NCBI RefSeq assembly: GCF_017591435.1
Contig: NC_059268.1
Location: 20,641,684 to 20,705,683, forward strand
DNA: 64,000 bases
Source of the DNA: Portunus trituberculatus
Lineage: Eukaryota > Arthropoda > Malacostraca > Decapoda > Portunidae
Direction: 5' to 3'
Shown: piece after piece, positions 40,471 to 52,000 of the stretch
Layout: the number at the start of each line of letters is the position of its first letter
Position numbering within the stretch: position 1 is the first letter of the stretch
Made by a program: the position numbers and the translations under genes
Notes under the pieces: model-generated
What the model was told of the DNA's origin: nothing
Databases searched by the model: none
The model's input: the letters and a program-made list of their open reading frames with translations, nothing else

Positions 40471-41975
40471 ATAAAGAACGAAAATTAAAAGGGACATTTA
40501 CCTAAATATTACACCTTGTCTCCTTCTCCTATTCCGCCTTTATTTTCCATTTCTTCTTCGTCTTTCTCCTTTGTTTCTCCTTCTTCCTTTTATTGCTTCT
40601 ATCTACACGTCTAAGACTTGAAACACATTAAAACGCTAAATATTAAGAATAGAATATTGAGGAAATAGAGGGTGACTTAAGTATTGTGGATTGGTTGCTG
40701 CTCCTCTTCCTCTTCGTTTTCTCCTTCCTTCTTCCTTATCTTCCTTTATTTCTCCTTTCTTCCTCTTTCTCCTACTGGTATCTACACACATGAACCTAGA
40801 AACACACGAAAACACAGAAATTACTAGATATTAGGCAAAATATTGACGAACTGCGGAGTTGGAAAAGAGGCGTTAGCCCGAGGCTATAATGAGTCACCAC
40901 CTGGACTGCGGTAATCAGAGAGAACGGGAACGAGGATGACTCGGCTAAATTACGGAAATAATTCAATTCAAAAAATGAATTTTCGAAAAAACGAAGCCAC
41001 AGCGGAATGTATGACATTTTATGACGTGATAAATATTTAAACTAATTTTCAAAATATCAAAATATCTCTAGCTCATCTAGTTTAAAAAAAAAAAAAAAAC
41101 TAACTAATTACGTTAAAAGTATAAAACATTTTCAACAATAACTTTCCCGAAACGTCCTGGAAAACCAAGCTACTTTCACTTGGCAAATATTTTATCACAT
41201 TTCACGGAGTCCGAGCTATCATTTAAGGCATTTTACAGCGAGTTAGAAAGAAAAGCAGAAACGTGAGCAAATAAAATAAAGAAAAATGAGATTCGTTCAA
41301 CAGCACCAAACCAACGTAGGTATAAAGTATACCTATAATATCTAAAACAGACTGAAAACACACGAAACGCATCAACGCACCTAAAACGTTCTTATAACAC
41401 CGCAAACACCCTGCAAAACCGGTGAACAAACTTAAAACACAATAAACATATCCCAAAAACAACAATATGCATTATAAAGAACGATGATTAAAAGGGTCAC
41501 TTACCTAAATATTATACCTTGTCTCCTATTCCGCCTCTATTTCCCATTTCTTCTTCATCCTTCTCCCTTGTTTCTCCTTCTTGGATTGGTTGCTCCTCTT
41601 CTTCCTATTCGTTTTCTCATTCCTTCCTTATCCTCCTTTATTTCTCCTTTCTTTCTCTTTCTGCTACTAATATCTACACACATGAACCTAAAAACACTCG
41701 AAAACACATAGAAATTATTAGATATTAGGCAAAATATTGAAGAACTGCGGAGTTGGAAAAGAGGCGCCAGCCCGAGGATATAATGAGTCACCACCTGGGC
41801 TGCGATCATCAGAGAGAACGAGAACAGGGATGACTCGGCTAAATTACGGAAATAATTTAATTAAAAAAACGAATTTTAGAACAAACGAAGCCACAGCGGA
41901 ATGCATGACATTTTATGACGTGATAAATATTTAAACTAATTTTCAAAATATCAAAATATCTCCAGCTCAACTAGT
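40335..41975. repeat. Two tandem copies of a ~650-760-bp repeat (includes family B)
   Basis: 40335-41100 and 41330-41975 match over most of their length with indels. Shared blocks include CCTAAATATTA-ACCTTGTCTCC, GAACTGCGGAGTTGGAAAAG, ATAATGAGTCACCACCTGG and GACATTTTATGACGTGATAA. The final block is the family B repeat also present at 5085-5240. No coding capacity is recognised. Confidence 0.8.
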
Positions 41976-42039
41976 TTTACGATTCATATCCACCTTCTTA
42001 TCTGTCTTATCTTAGCAGCAGCAGTAGCTGCACAAGGCT

Positions 42040-42310
42040 TTCTTCTTCCTCCCATCCCTATTCTGCCCAACTCGCTGATGCAAGAGTTAACCAGTATTCT
42101 CAATCATTTATACCTTTCTCTGGTAAAACTCCGGAACTCCCTGCCTGCTTCTGTATTTCCATCTTACGACTTTTAAGAGGGAGATTTCAAGACATTTGTC
42201 CCTGAATGTTGGATAACTCACTTGACTTTTATAGGAACTGGCAACCTAGTGGGCCTTTTTTTTCTGTTGCCCTTGGCCAGTAGCCCCTCCTGCATAAAAA
42301 GGTAGTTATT
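42040..42310 (+). mobile_element. Non-LTR retrotransposon-derived 3' fragment
   Basis: The plus strand reads LRNSLPASVFPSYDF in one frame, the common 3'-terminal phrase of arthropod LINE open frames. Stop codons follow, then a T-rich segment and GCCCCTCCTGCATAAAAAGG. It is broken by stops and has no clear ends. Confidence 0.4.
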
Positions 42311-42534
42311 GTTGTTGCAGCGCTATTGTCATCATTATTAAGAGAGAGAGAGAGAGAGTGTGTGTGTGTGTGTGTGTGTGTTTCACTGTTTGATCTGTTG
42401 CAGTCTCTGACGAGACAGCCAGACGTAACCCTACGAAACGAGCTCAGAGCTCATTATTTCCGATCTTCGGATAGGCCTGAGACCAGGCACACACCACACA
42501 CCGGGACAAGGTCACGACTCCTCGATTTACATCC

Positions 42535-42652
42535 CGTACCTACTCACTGCTAGGTGAACAGGGGCTACACGTGAAAGGAGACACACCCAAATATCTCCAC
42601 CCCGGTCCTCTGACTTGTGAAGCCAGCGCTCTAACCACTGAGCTACCGGGCG
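42535..42652 (-). mobile_element. tRNA-derived SINE head
   Basis: On the minus strand the sequence CCCGGTAGCTCAGTGGTTAG contains a perfect A-box (TAGCTCAGTGG). GAGCGCTGGCTTCACAAGTC then imitates an anticodon arm. The B-box region is degraded, so this is not a tRNA gene. It sits between two (GT) arrays. Confidence 0.7.
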
Positions 42653-42984
42653 TGTGTGTGTGTGTGTGTGCGTGTGTTGAAATGTTTTCTTGTGCCCACT
42701 GAAGGTGTTACAGTGTTGAATGGAGTGGGAGGTGAGGTTGAAATGATTGTTTATTGAGGGAGAAGTGTGAGGGAAGCTAATTAAAGTGTTAAATGAAATG
42801 GCGGGGGGTGATGAGCAAGATAGATATAATGAGAACAGAAAAGAAACAAGAGGGGAAAAACAGGAAAAGAACAGAAAAAAGGGGAAAAAATATAAAAACA
42901 AGGAAACAGTACTGCCCGGTAGTGTTCTTATTTGATTACATTTCAAAGCTGTATCAAATTTCCTCTCTAATTCAGTTCCATTCA

Positions 42985-43029
<45 letters not shown>

Positions 43030-43294
43030 TCGTTTTTTCTACTTCTATTAAAGATAATAATAACCCACAGCTCCATTGACGTCACCTTGTTAATAGCGTT
43101 GTTACGATACCTATGTATGAAAGTTTGCCCTGGAGTGACATTCATAATTTATAGCTGGTGAAGTGACACTCCACACATGGTCAAGTGGCACTCCACACCT
43201 GGTCACGTCGTTCCACACCTGGTCAAGTGACTCTGGGTCAAATGTCCTAGATCCGTGAATAGTCGCAAGAGGAGGAGGAGGACGATGACGAAGT

Positions 43295-43455
43295 TTATTG
43301 GATTTTATAATACCTACTAGGCGTCAGAACCAGACAATATTTAATTTAGTATACCCCCATCAATTCTGCGATATGCCTTACGTTTCATTTGGTTTAGTGC
43401 ATTGTATAACAAGTGGAACGAGAGTATTATGGGCTGTCCAGGCTAGGTCAGCGGT
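43295..43455 (+). repeat. Dispersed repeat family A, copy 3
   Basis: Matches 6085-6240 (TCAATTCTGCGATATGC, GTTTCATTTGG, TATTATGGGCTGTCCA) and 4393-4475. Non-coding. Confidence 0.65.
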
Positions 43456-43673
43456 TGCAGCTACCTATAACGACTGAAATTCTGTGTTTAGCATATTTCT
43501 TTTAGCATAGCTGAATTTATTTATTTTTTTTACTTATCTATTTTATTTATCTATTTTTTGCGAGTTGAGACTTACAGACTGGAATGCACATGAAAGGGAA
43601 GTAATCTATTTGTGATGATGTGGTGTGCTGTGGTGGTGCCTTATATTGTACATACGCTTTTCAAGAATCTGAG

Positions 43674-43675
<2 letters not shown>

Positions 43676-43754
<79 letters not shown>
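43676..43754. repeat. (TA)n array followed by poly-T
   Basis: About 60 bp of TA dinucleotides followed by an 18-base T run. Confidence 0.95.
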
Positions 43755-44562
43755 CCATCCTGTGATTGTGTACAGGGCAATATGGCACGTGTATAATATA
43801 TCTCTCACGACAAAATCATCTGTAACTGCTCTTTATAATGCCGGATTAAGACTAGTACAAAGGATGACAATGAACTGACTCGATCGTATGTCTCAATATA
43901 ATGTGGATCGAATCATTGGACGCTGGCTTCCCGCGGTGACAAAATATGTTTGAACTTGAGTTTACTACGTTAAGTGCATTTTTTTTTTTTCCAAAATAGT
44001 TAACTATACAATCATGTTCTTTCTCCTGTAACACTACACTAGTTACCGATGCGAGGGTTAACTCAATCCTATCTCCTGTATTCACATTTATAGTAGCTAC
44101 CATTATCAATCCCACCCCTGTTTCTACACTAGTACTTACCTATCCATTATCTAATGGTGGGCTGAGCAGATAAGGCTGGGCAGTCTCCTTACACCCGCGC
44201 TCCTGTCCATCCTGACCACCCAGCAGCGAGTCGGTATCGAGTGTTGATTGGGTACTGTGTGAGGTGTCACGCCTCTCGGGGTGGCGGCCTGGTAGTGGTA
44301 CCTGCCGCGGCGTCACGGCGGGTCATGTTGAGCTGAAAGATGCAAACCCATGAACCCCAAACCCCGCTTCGGCCAAGCTACATAACGGTCAACCGGGTCA
44401 ATCTCAGCTGGCCCTCAGGCTCTGTGTTTTCACAATATACCTAAATCGGCCCTATCTTTATTGTATTGAATATTTTGTCACGATGTTGTTTTCTAAAGCA
44501 AATAATTGTATCTCATAATTAGTATTATTTTTCTTCCTTTGTACCTAAAATGATAACTGGAC

Positions 44563-44641
44563 TTTTTTTTTTTTTTTTTTGAAGATTCGCCTTTATGCAA
44601 GAAAGGCATGGGCCTTTGCTGCCAACGCAGCGGCCCATAGG
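44563..44641 (-). mobile_element. 5'-truncated retroposon with poly-A tail and 12-bp TSD
   Basis: TGATAACTGGAC occurs at 44551-44562 and again at 44642-44653. Between them is a 79-bp insert that, on the minus strand, starts with CCTATGGGCCGCTGCGTTGG and ends in a run of about 18 A. This is the expected structure of a short target-primed retroposon. Confidence 0.8.
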
Positions 44642-44659
44642 TGATAACTGGACCAACTA

Positions 44660-46024
44660 GCCCTACCTTTATATTGAGTTCTATGAAGCTTCCATTTAAC
44701 ATGTTAAAAAAAAGACACTTGTTACTTTAATTTATGATCAATCAAGTGACTCTATATGCTTATATAGATGATAATAAGTTACCGTAGCATAATTCTAGCA
44801 TACTTTTTGTATCACATTTAGCAAATTTTAGCATATTTTCATAGCAAGGCTGACATTTTAGCATATATTTTCACTACAAGAAAATTTGGTAACACTGTAC
44901 CTTGGTCAACAAATGGCAAGTGGCATCTGGCGCCTGGCACAGTGACGTCCTCCCCTATACAACGTCATGAGGCACAGCTCCCTGGCCTGACCAAGGTGCT
45001 GTCCTGTCAACTCCTTCAGGAATCGTGTGGTGTGAATGTGATCCGTGGTAATGAGTTGTCAGTCGGTGCATCAGTGAATGAACGTGAAGGTTTGTGAAGG
45101 TCACGTAACTTCGCGCATCCCATTAATGTGTAGTCCCGACTTGACTGCACCTGGAAGCTCTTGAGCCTAGGAGTGGATCACATGTGCACTATTGAGACAT
45201 TACCCATGAGTCACTCAGTGGGGTAAAGCCAAGGGTTGTGTATGGTGATGTATGGTGAGGTGATGCAAGGCGCACGAGGCACCACACTCCGCCCAGGCAA
45301 TTATGGTGATGTCATACTGCTGCAAACCTTATATGGCTCAACACACCTTTGAATGCTAAACAATAGAACTCTTGTAGCGAAGAAAAAGGCACCAATGTTT
45401 GATTTTCAGTTTTAGCAGCAAAGAACATGAACTATCAGAACCATGTAATTTATTAGTGGTACCTGTGCAGTGGTGTGTTGGCCCCAGTTGTGGGTTTCTT
45501 GGCTCACCTGTGTGGAAATTAGTTGGTGAACATCAGTATTCCTTCATAGGTTGGTTTAGGATTACTCTTAACCAGTGATGTCTTGTGGAATGCAGCTAAG
45601 TTCTTGTTAAATTGTAGGATTGTTATTCATTCACTCCTTAGTAGTTAATGTGAGATGGTAAAGGGACAGGTTAGGAATATTGCTAAACAAAGAAGAGAGG
45701 TGATGTTAAAAAAATTAATGCTTGTTTAGCCATTCATAATTGTGAGGTTGTTAATCTGACACTTGTGATTATTGATTTACTGTGAACATGTGATCTGTCT
45801 CATCCTGTGGCCATATAAACTGTGGACCTGGCACTAGAGCAACATACGTAAGGTTAATTCTAGCTAGGATGATCTTAATGCTACAATTGGCTTAGGATTA
45901 CTTCTAAGCCAAGTGTTTGTGTTGACAACTCTAGGTAAACTGGGTTAATTAACTTATGACAGCAGAGATACACTCATCCTCACACAAATTTTTCTGTAAT
46001 AAATTGGACTTAAAATTATTTCAG
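44660..46024. other. Upstream region of SCAPER
   Basis: No coding exon seen. The first coding exon at 46025 is preceded by an acceptor (TTATTTCAG), so at least one non-coding exon lies here. The best candidate is around 44,930-45,115, where GC content rises and donor-like sites occur, but I cannot choose its borders. 44,170-44,420 is another GC-rich patch of unknown nature. Confidence 0.35.
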
Positions 46025-46028
46025 CACT

Positions 46029-49000
46029 ATGAAAGGAGGATGCGGTGAAAACCAGACCACAGATTCTCAGGTAAGTGTTATGTCTGGTGTATCTTCAGTT
46101 TGTGAGATGAGGGGGCAAGAAACAGGACAGTTGATAGAGGGATAGGATAAGATTAGATATGTGTGGGAATTAATCAATGAATCAAAACTGCTGAGATTTG
46201 CAAACATCCTGGTGATAGATTAGTTTAGAAATAGTTTTGTGGTGTAGGACAAAAAAAATAATTGCTGGTATTCATTAGTGATTAAACAGAATAACAATGA
46301 AAATGTGTAATAATAAAGTTTCCATTTACTTGAAGGATGAAGTTGTTGAGCAAGTCAAGGCACGTTTGCAGGAGGAGGGGAGGGAGGCACGCAATCTCGT
46401 GGCATATTCCTTACCTTTACTGGATCCACCTCAGACTGAGACCGGTGAGTTGCCATTACAGAAATGTCAAGTGTTTGGGAGTAACCTGCACATCTTTACG
46501 TTTTAGTGTTTACTCAGAAAATTTAATCGTAATTGACTCAGTTTTCTCTCCTTTGTACAGCTGTTTGCAACAAAAGAAAATATAAATTTCAGATAGCAAC
46601 CAAACTGTAATAAAGTTGTTGTTCAATGATTTAGTGAAATCACATCACTGGTGTACTTGACACATTAGACATCAAGACAGATATTCACTGATGTAGAAAA
46701 GTTTAATAATTTTTTTCTCTATAGCCATGCGCCATCGGGAAGTGAAGAGGGTAGTGGAAATGGTTCCAAGACGAGGGCTAAAGCAAGACAAGCGTCCGAG
46801 ATCAGCATCAGCAGGGCGTGATCCACAAGCAAGTAAGTTTTTTTTGTGTTGAACAAAGTTAGAGACAAGAATTCTGCAATACTCTGTGTGTACTCTGGCA
46901 ATAATTATAATTAATCATTAACTTTATTTATTTTGTATTGTATTACATTTTGTAGGTTAGAGACATGGCAGTACTCAGAAATTGATGTCCAGTTGATTAT
47001 CTGATCCACATATCATTTCAATCCATTTTAATCTTCCTTTGGGATTGGTGCTACAGTGGGCATTTTTTCCTCTCTCTCTTCTTAGCTACATAAAAAAGAA
47101 TCAATCATTTGATAAAAATGATTAAATATTCATAATCTTTGTCAGGTTTGCGAGCACGCCACTGGGGATTCCTTTTCCGGAACCTACAGCAAGCAGTGGA
47201 CGAAATCTATCAAACATGTGAAGATGATGAAAGTATTGTGGAATGTAAGGTAAGTAATTGTAAGCTTCATCAAATAAGTCATTGGCTATGTGCAATTTTG
47301 ACATGATGCATGGCTTTACACACTGATCATGCTGTATTGCCTTTCAGGAAGCCATCTTAATGTTGGAACGCTACAGCAGTGACTTTCAAAAACTCATTGA
47401 ATGGCTAAAGTTGAAATGGGAGTACGAACACACACCACCACCACAGAGACCAACGTCACTTACTTGGGAGATTCGCACTTCGTCTCCTGGGAAGGTACAC
47501 TTTTACATCAACTTCTCTATAGACTAGGCTTATGATCCCATTGAAGGTAGAACAAAAATTTAGAGGAGAGGATTTTCAGGTCTTGTTCCATTCCTTGCAG
47601 GAGGAAAGTGTTGGGATATATATTTATGTTTTCTTTTTCAGGCTCTGCATCAGGAAAGAAGAGCACTAACATTGAGTGATGCAAGAAGAGCTCTCACATT
47701 TGAATCAAAATATGATCGTTCTATTATTGTGAATGGTACTGTGCATGAAAAGAAAGGAAGTGAAAGACTAAATATGTCTAAATCAGACCTCCCAAGCAAT
47801 GAAACCAAAGATTTGTCGTATCTGATGTCATCGCAGAAACCAGTCATCATTGTGCAGCAACCCTGTATAGATGAGAAGCAGGAGGAGTGTACACAGACAG
47901 GGACCAGTTCTAAAGATGAGGATGACCTAACACTTCAAGAGCTCTCAGACTCTTCTCTTGAGTGCACAGATAGTAATAAAGAAAATATACATGTAAATGA
48001 AAATAAAAAGTTACAAACTGTAAAGAAAAGTGATAGAAGTCAGACCAAAGAAAGTGAAAAGAATAGAAGTGATAAATGTAAAGATGACAGCAAAATACAA
48101 AACAAAGACTGTAATAATTCAATCAAACATGAGTTTCCTAGAGGCACCAGCCTAAGCATTTCATGTGGTGAGAACAGGGACACATTGTGCAAGCAGGAAT
48201 GTGATGTGATAGTCAAGAACACAGTCACTTGTGATGAAATGGTTTCAGCTTGTGATAAGAGTGCAGACATTTTCAAACCCAAGGAACAGAACGTGGTAAA
48301 GAATTCCACATCAAGTGCAATCACCAAAGGTAAAGATCCCATTAACTCAAAACTTAAGGATAATGGAAATAAAGTTCTTGAAGTTAAGGATGTAGAAACC
48401 AAAGTTCATGAAAATGTTGAAGCCCAGCAATGTTGTACAGAGGCAATGCAAGGGAAGAGTTTGTCACAGAAGCCAGGCCCAACCGTTTACATGAACAAGG
48501 TTAGTGATTCGTTAAGTTACGTCTGATCTGCAAATTTTGACTGACTTCACATATGTTGGATTTGGCCACACTTTGGTATGTACTGGGAGTTTTGATTTGA
48601 CGTTTAATGCTTTCTCTCCAGGCATCACAAGTCCGTCAGGCCTATAACCAGAATAAGACACCCCAGAAACATTCCCGATCATCACTAGTCCTCAATACCC
48701 GCTACACCTCAGCTCCTAGACCTTCTGATCATAGAAATAATTTGTCAAAGCAGCAGGTAAGGCCATCGGTAATAGTGCTGATTGATGCTGTAATTTTGTT
48801 GATAAGTTAGCAAGGACACAGTTTCTTAGCCTGTGGAAAGATTACCCCAGTATTAGGGAGGCCATGGCTTGGTAGAATACTGTAGCTGGATTGGGAGGTG
48901 CTGCCACTGTGTTCCCTGTGTTTGGTGTGTGACAAAAGAGAACTAAATGAGCTGGAGTGAGAGGAATGAAGCTGAATTGTAGATAATCAAGGCAACATCA

Positions 49001-52000
49001 TACTTTCCTTGTTTTACTCTTCCTGAATGAAAAGCTCATCAGTTATGTTATATGGAAAGAAGTGTTACATTTCACTTGAACTACTTCTAATCATATTGTC
49101 AAAGAAAGGTATTTCATTTTTATTCTTATATGAATATTTTCACATTGTTGTATTTGTAACACTACTTTTTTCATCAGATTGGAGGCAGTAAGTTAACATG
49201 TCGGAGGTCGGCTGACGGGAAGGCTGCAGCAAGCCCTCCTCTGACTCAAAGATCTGCTGTGGATTCCTTTCGAGTCACAGGCAATAGTGGAAACCGACAC
49301 CCGTTACCTAATGCACTTACAAGATCATATTCATCATTGCACTCCTTGGTAAATGCTGATTCTCATTATTGTATTTATACTAACATTCTTTTGAACTACA
49401 CTTACCAACTGATCTTGTGGAACCTAATGTTTGGGTGTCTAATGAACTGTCACAATTAAAAACTAGATCACATATGATTTCTCTGAACTTGGGCTGTAAT
49501 TTTTGTAATCTGAGTTGGTATTACTTTTCACCCACATTCAGATTTCAATCAAATGTAGTGTCGACCGGGGTAATTTGGACCAGGTTTTGACAAACTTTGA
49601 TACTGTTCCCACATTTATTAAGATAAACTTACAAAAATTTTATGAAAACATAAGCAAGTTATTGCCTCTAAATCACTAACAAAAAAAAAATCATTCATAG
49701 CAGATTCTTCAGCTTTGAAGTAATGTACATTACAAGGGCACTGGCCAAGGGAAAACAAAGTGTTGGAAAAAAAAAAAATCCCGCTGGTTGCCAGGCCCTG
49801 TTAAGTGTGGTTCACAGTTATCAAAAAAATGGGGTAATGTGAACCCCCCCATCAGGGTAAACTGAACCACCCATGGGGTAATTTGAACCACCCTTTATAA
49901 ATATATATATATATATATATATATAAAAATGGATATAATTCCTCAAAAAAATAAAAAGTTTTATTTCATAAACATTGAGTCTTTCACATTCAAAATAACA
50001 AAATCAATGGCAAGAAACAGTGTAGAACAAAAAACTGTTACTCATAGACTACATAGCCTACTCATTTACTTGGCTACTTTAGCCAATGTTTTGGTGTAAC
50101 ACTTGAAGTTATTGTATTCAGTAAGAAGATTATTTATTCTGAATGTGAAAGGTACTTTTATAAGGTCCCTATGAAGTGATACATAAGCATATAATAAGCA
50201 GATTATATGCATATATATTACTAATGGGCACTCCTAGCAGACGAAAGAGGATCAGCTGAGTAAAAACAGGGTATAGGCTCAGGGTGTCAAAAGACTGGTC
50301 ACGTTAATTTTCCTTCCCACTCTGCAGGCTAGCGAGCAACAGGGAGCTGATTTTTTGTATAAAAATACTGCTCATTGGTTTCCACATTCATTTTTCTATA
50401 GATTATTGAGCTCGCTATCGCCGCTAGCCTGTAGAGAGTGTGAGCGGACAATTCCTAGCTTTTTGAAGTCCTTTATAGGCTTATAGTCTTCATTAAAAAT
50501 TTCCCTAAATTACCCTAATTATCCTAATAATCATTATTGGGTATATAATGAGTCTAAGCAATCCCCTTTATAAGCCAAAGATGGCACAGGGCAAAATATT
50601 AATGCATATTCTCAAAATATAAACAATTGCACTAGAAACTACCAGTTCGATTTCCCCTGGCCGGGTAAATTGAACCAAAAAGTGAGCGTTAATTGTGAGA
50701 AAATGAAGCTAAATAAAGTATTGCTGATGAAATCTTGTTAAAGTAGAGGTAAAACACTCTATAATCATCAATTTGGAAGAGGATAGTTAGCCGCGTCTGA
50801 CCGCCACAACAAAGTTCGCCAAAACCGCTGATTTGGTAAACAAACTTTGCCGCACTTTTTTTTTGGCTACGATTCAGTGCTTTCAGTCATATAATTGTAA
50901 TTTCTTTCCTGTATCAATTTTTTTTTTATCAAACCTGCACAAGAAATGTGAAAATAGTTACTTTCTATCGTGAAATGCTCAAAACTTCAAAAAGAAATTT
51001 ATATATGAATTTATTGTAAATAAGAATGAGGCGGTCCGAATTGTACCAGTTCGTTGGACGGTCCGATTTTCCCCGGTCGACACTACCAGTTATTTCCAAA
51101 GGGAAACCTAATGAGCCTAGTGTTGGAACCAAATTTACTTAGATGAATCATTGATAGATAACATAATTTCTTTTCGATTTTTTAGGGCAGATACTCAGCT
51201 CGCAGCCATGGCAGCACCACAGACTCTGGGATAGAAAGGCATAGTGGCACCGGTTCATCTGTAAGTGAATAACAGTTTTCATTGCTAGTTTTGTTTCTTC
51301 CTGAAATACAAATTCATACTATGTAATATGCTAATAACCTGAATTTTGAGTGCATTTTGTGTTTTATAGTTACATGAGGACTTTGGAATCTTTCAGAGAG
51401 GGTTAGGAAACAGTTCCAGGACTGCCTCAAGCTCCTCCTTGTCCAGCAACACTTCCTCTGCTGGTCAGTCTTGGGCTGACAAGGTACGAGGTGCCCCAGT
51501 GTCATTAGAAAGCTCTCAGCTCTCTCTCCAAGGTAAGCTTAATGAATTGACACTCATTGCACCATTCTTCTTCCATCTTTTTCTAATTTTCTTTTCCTCA
51601 TTCTGTAAAGTCATCTAAGGATTATGGCATCTGGCAATATTTTTCTTTTTCTATTCCATATTACAGTAAACATTTAAGGGTTCATGTGAAGTGTGCTCCT
51701 TATGATGCATGGTGTGTTTCAGATGATGGTGAGGGATGGGAGGTGGTGCGGCGTGGCAGGCGGAGCCACGGTGGCAGCACTGCTTCCCTCAACAGCAATA
51801 ACCATTATGTCCCCAAAGACGTCCGCAGTGCCAGCCTCAAGACAGAAGGTTGGCTTTATGCATACCAAACTTCATTTATTTTATTATTTTAATGTAGAGA
51901 TATTTTTATAGTTTTATTTCCATCATTACCAACAATTATTCATGTTCAATTATGTTAATGCTTTTGCAATACAGACATATCTGTTTTATGTTGTAGATTT

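Noticed and set aside
42600..42652. Possible tRNA gene on the minus strand
   Set aside because: Good A-box but degraded B-box and no closable acceptor stem; better explained as a SINE head. The same holds for 6950-7045 and 56999-57075.
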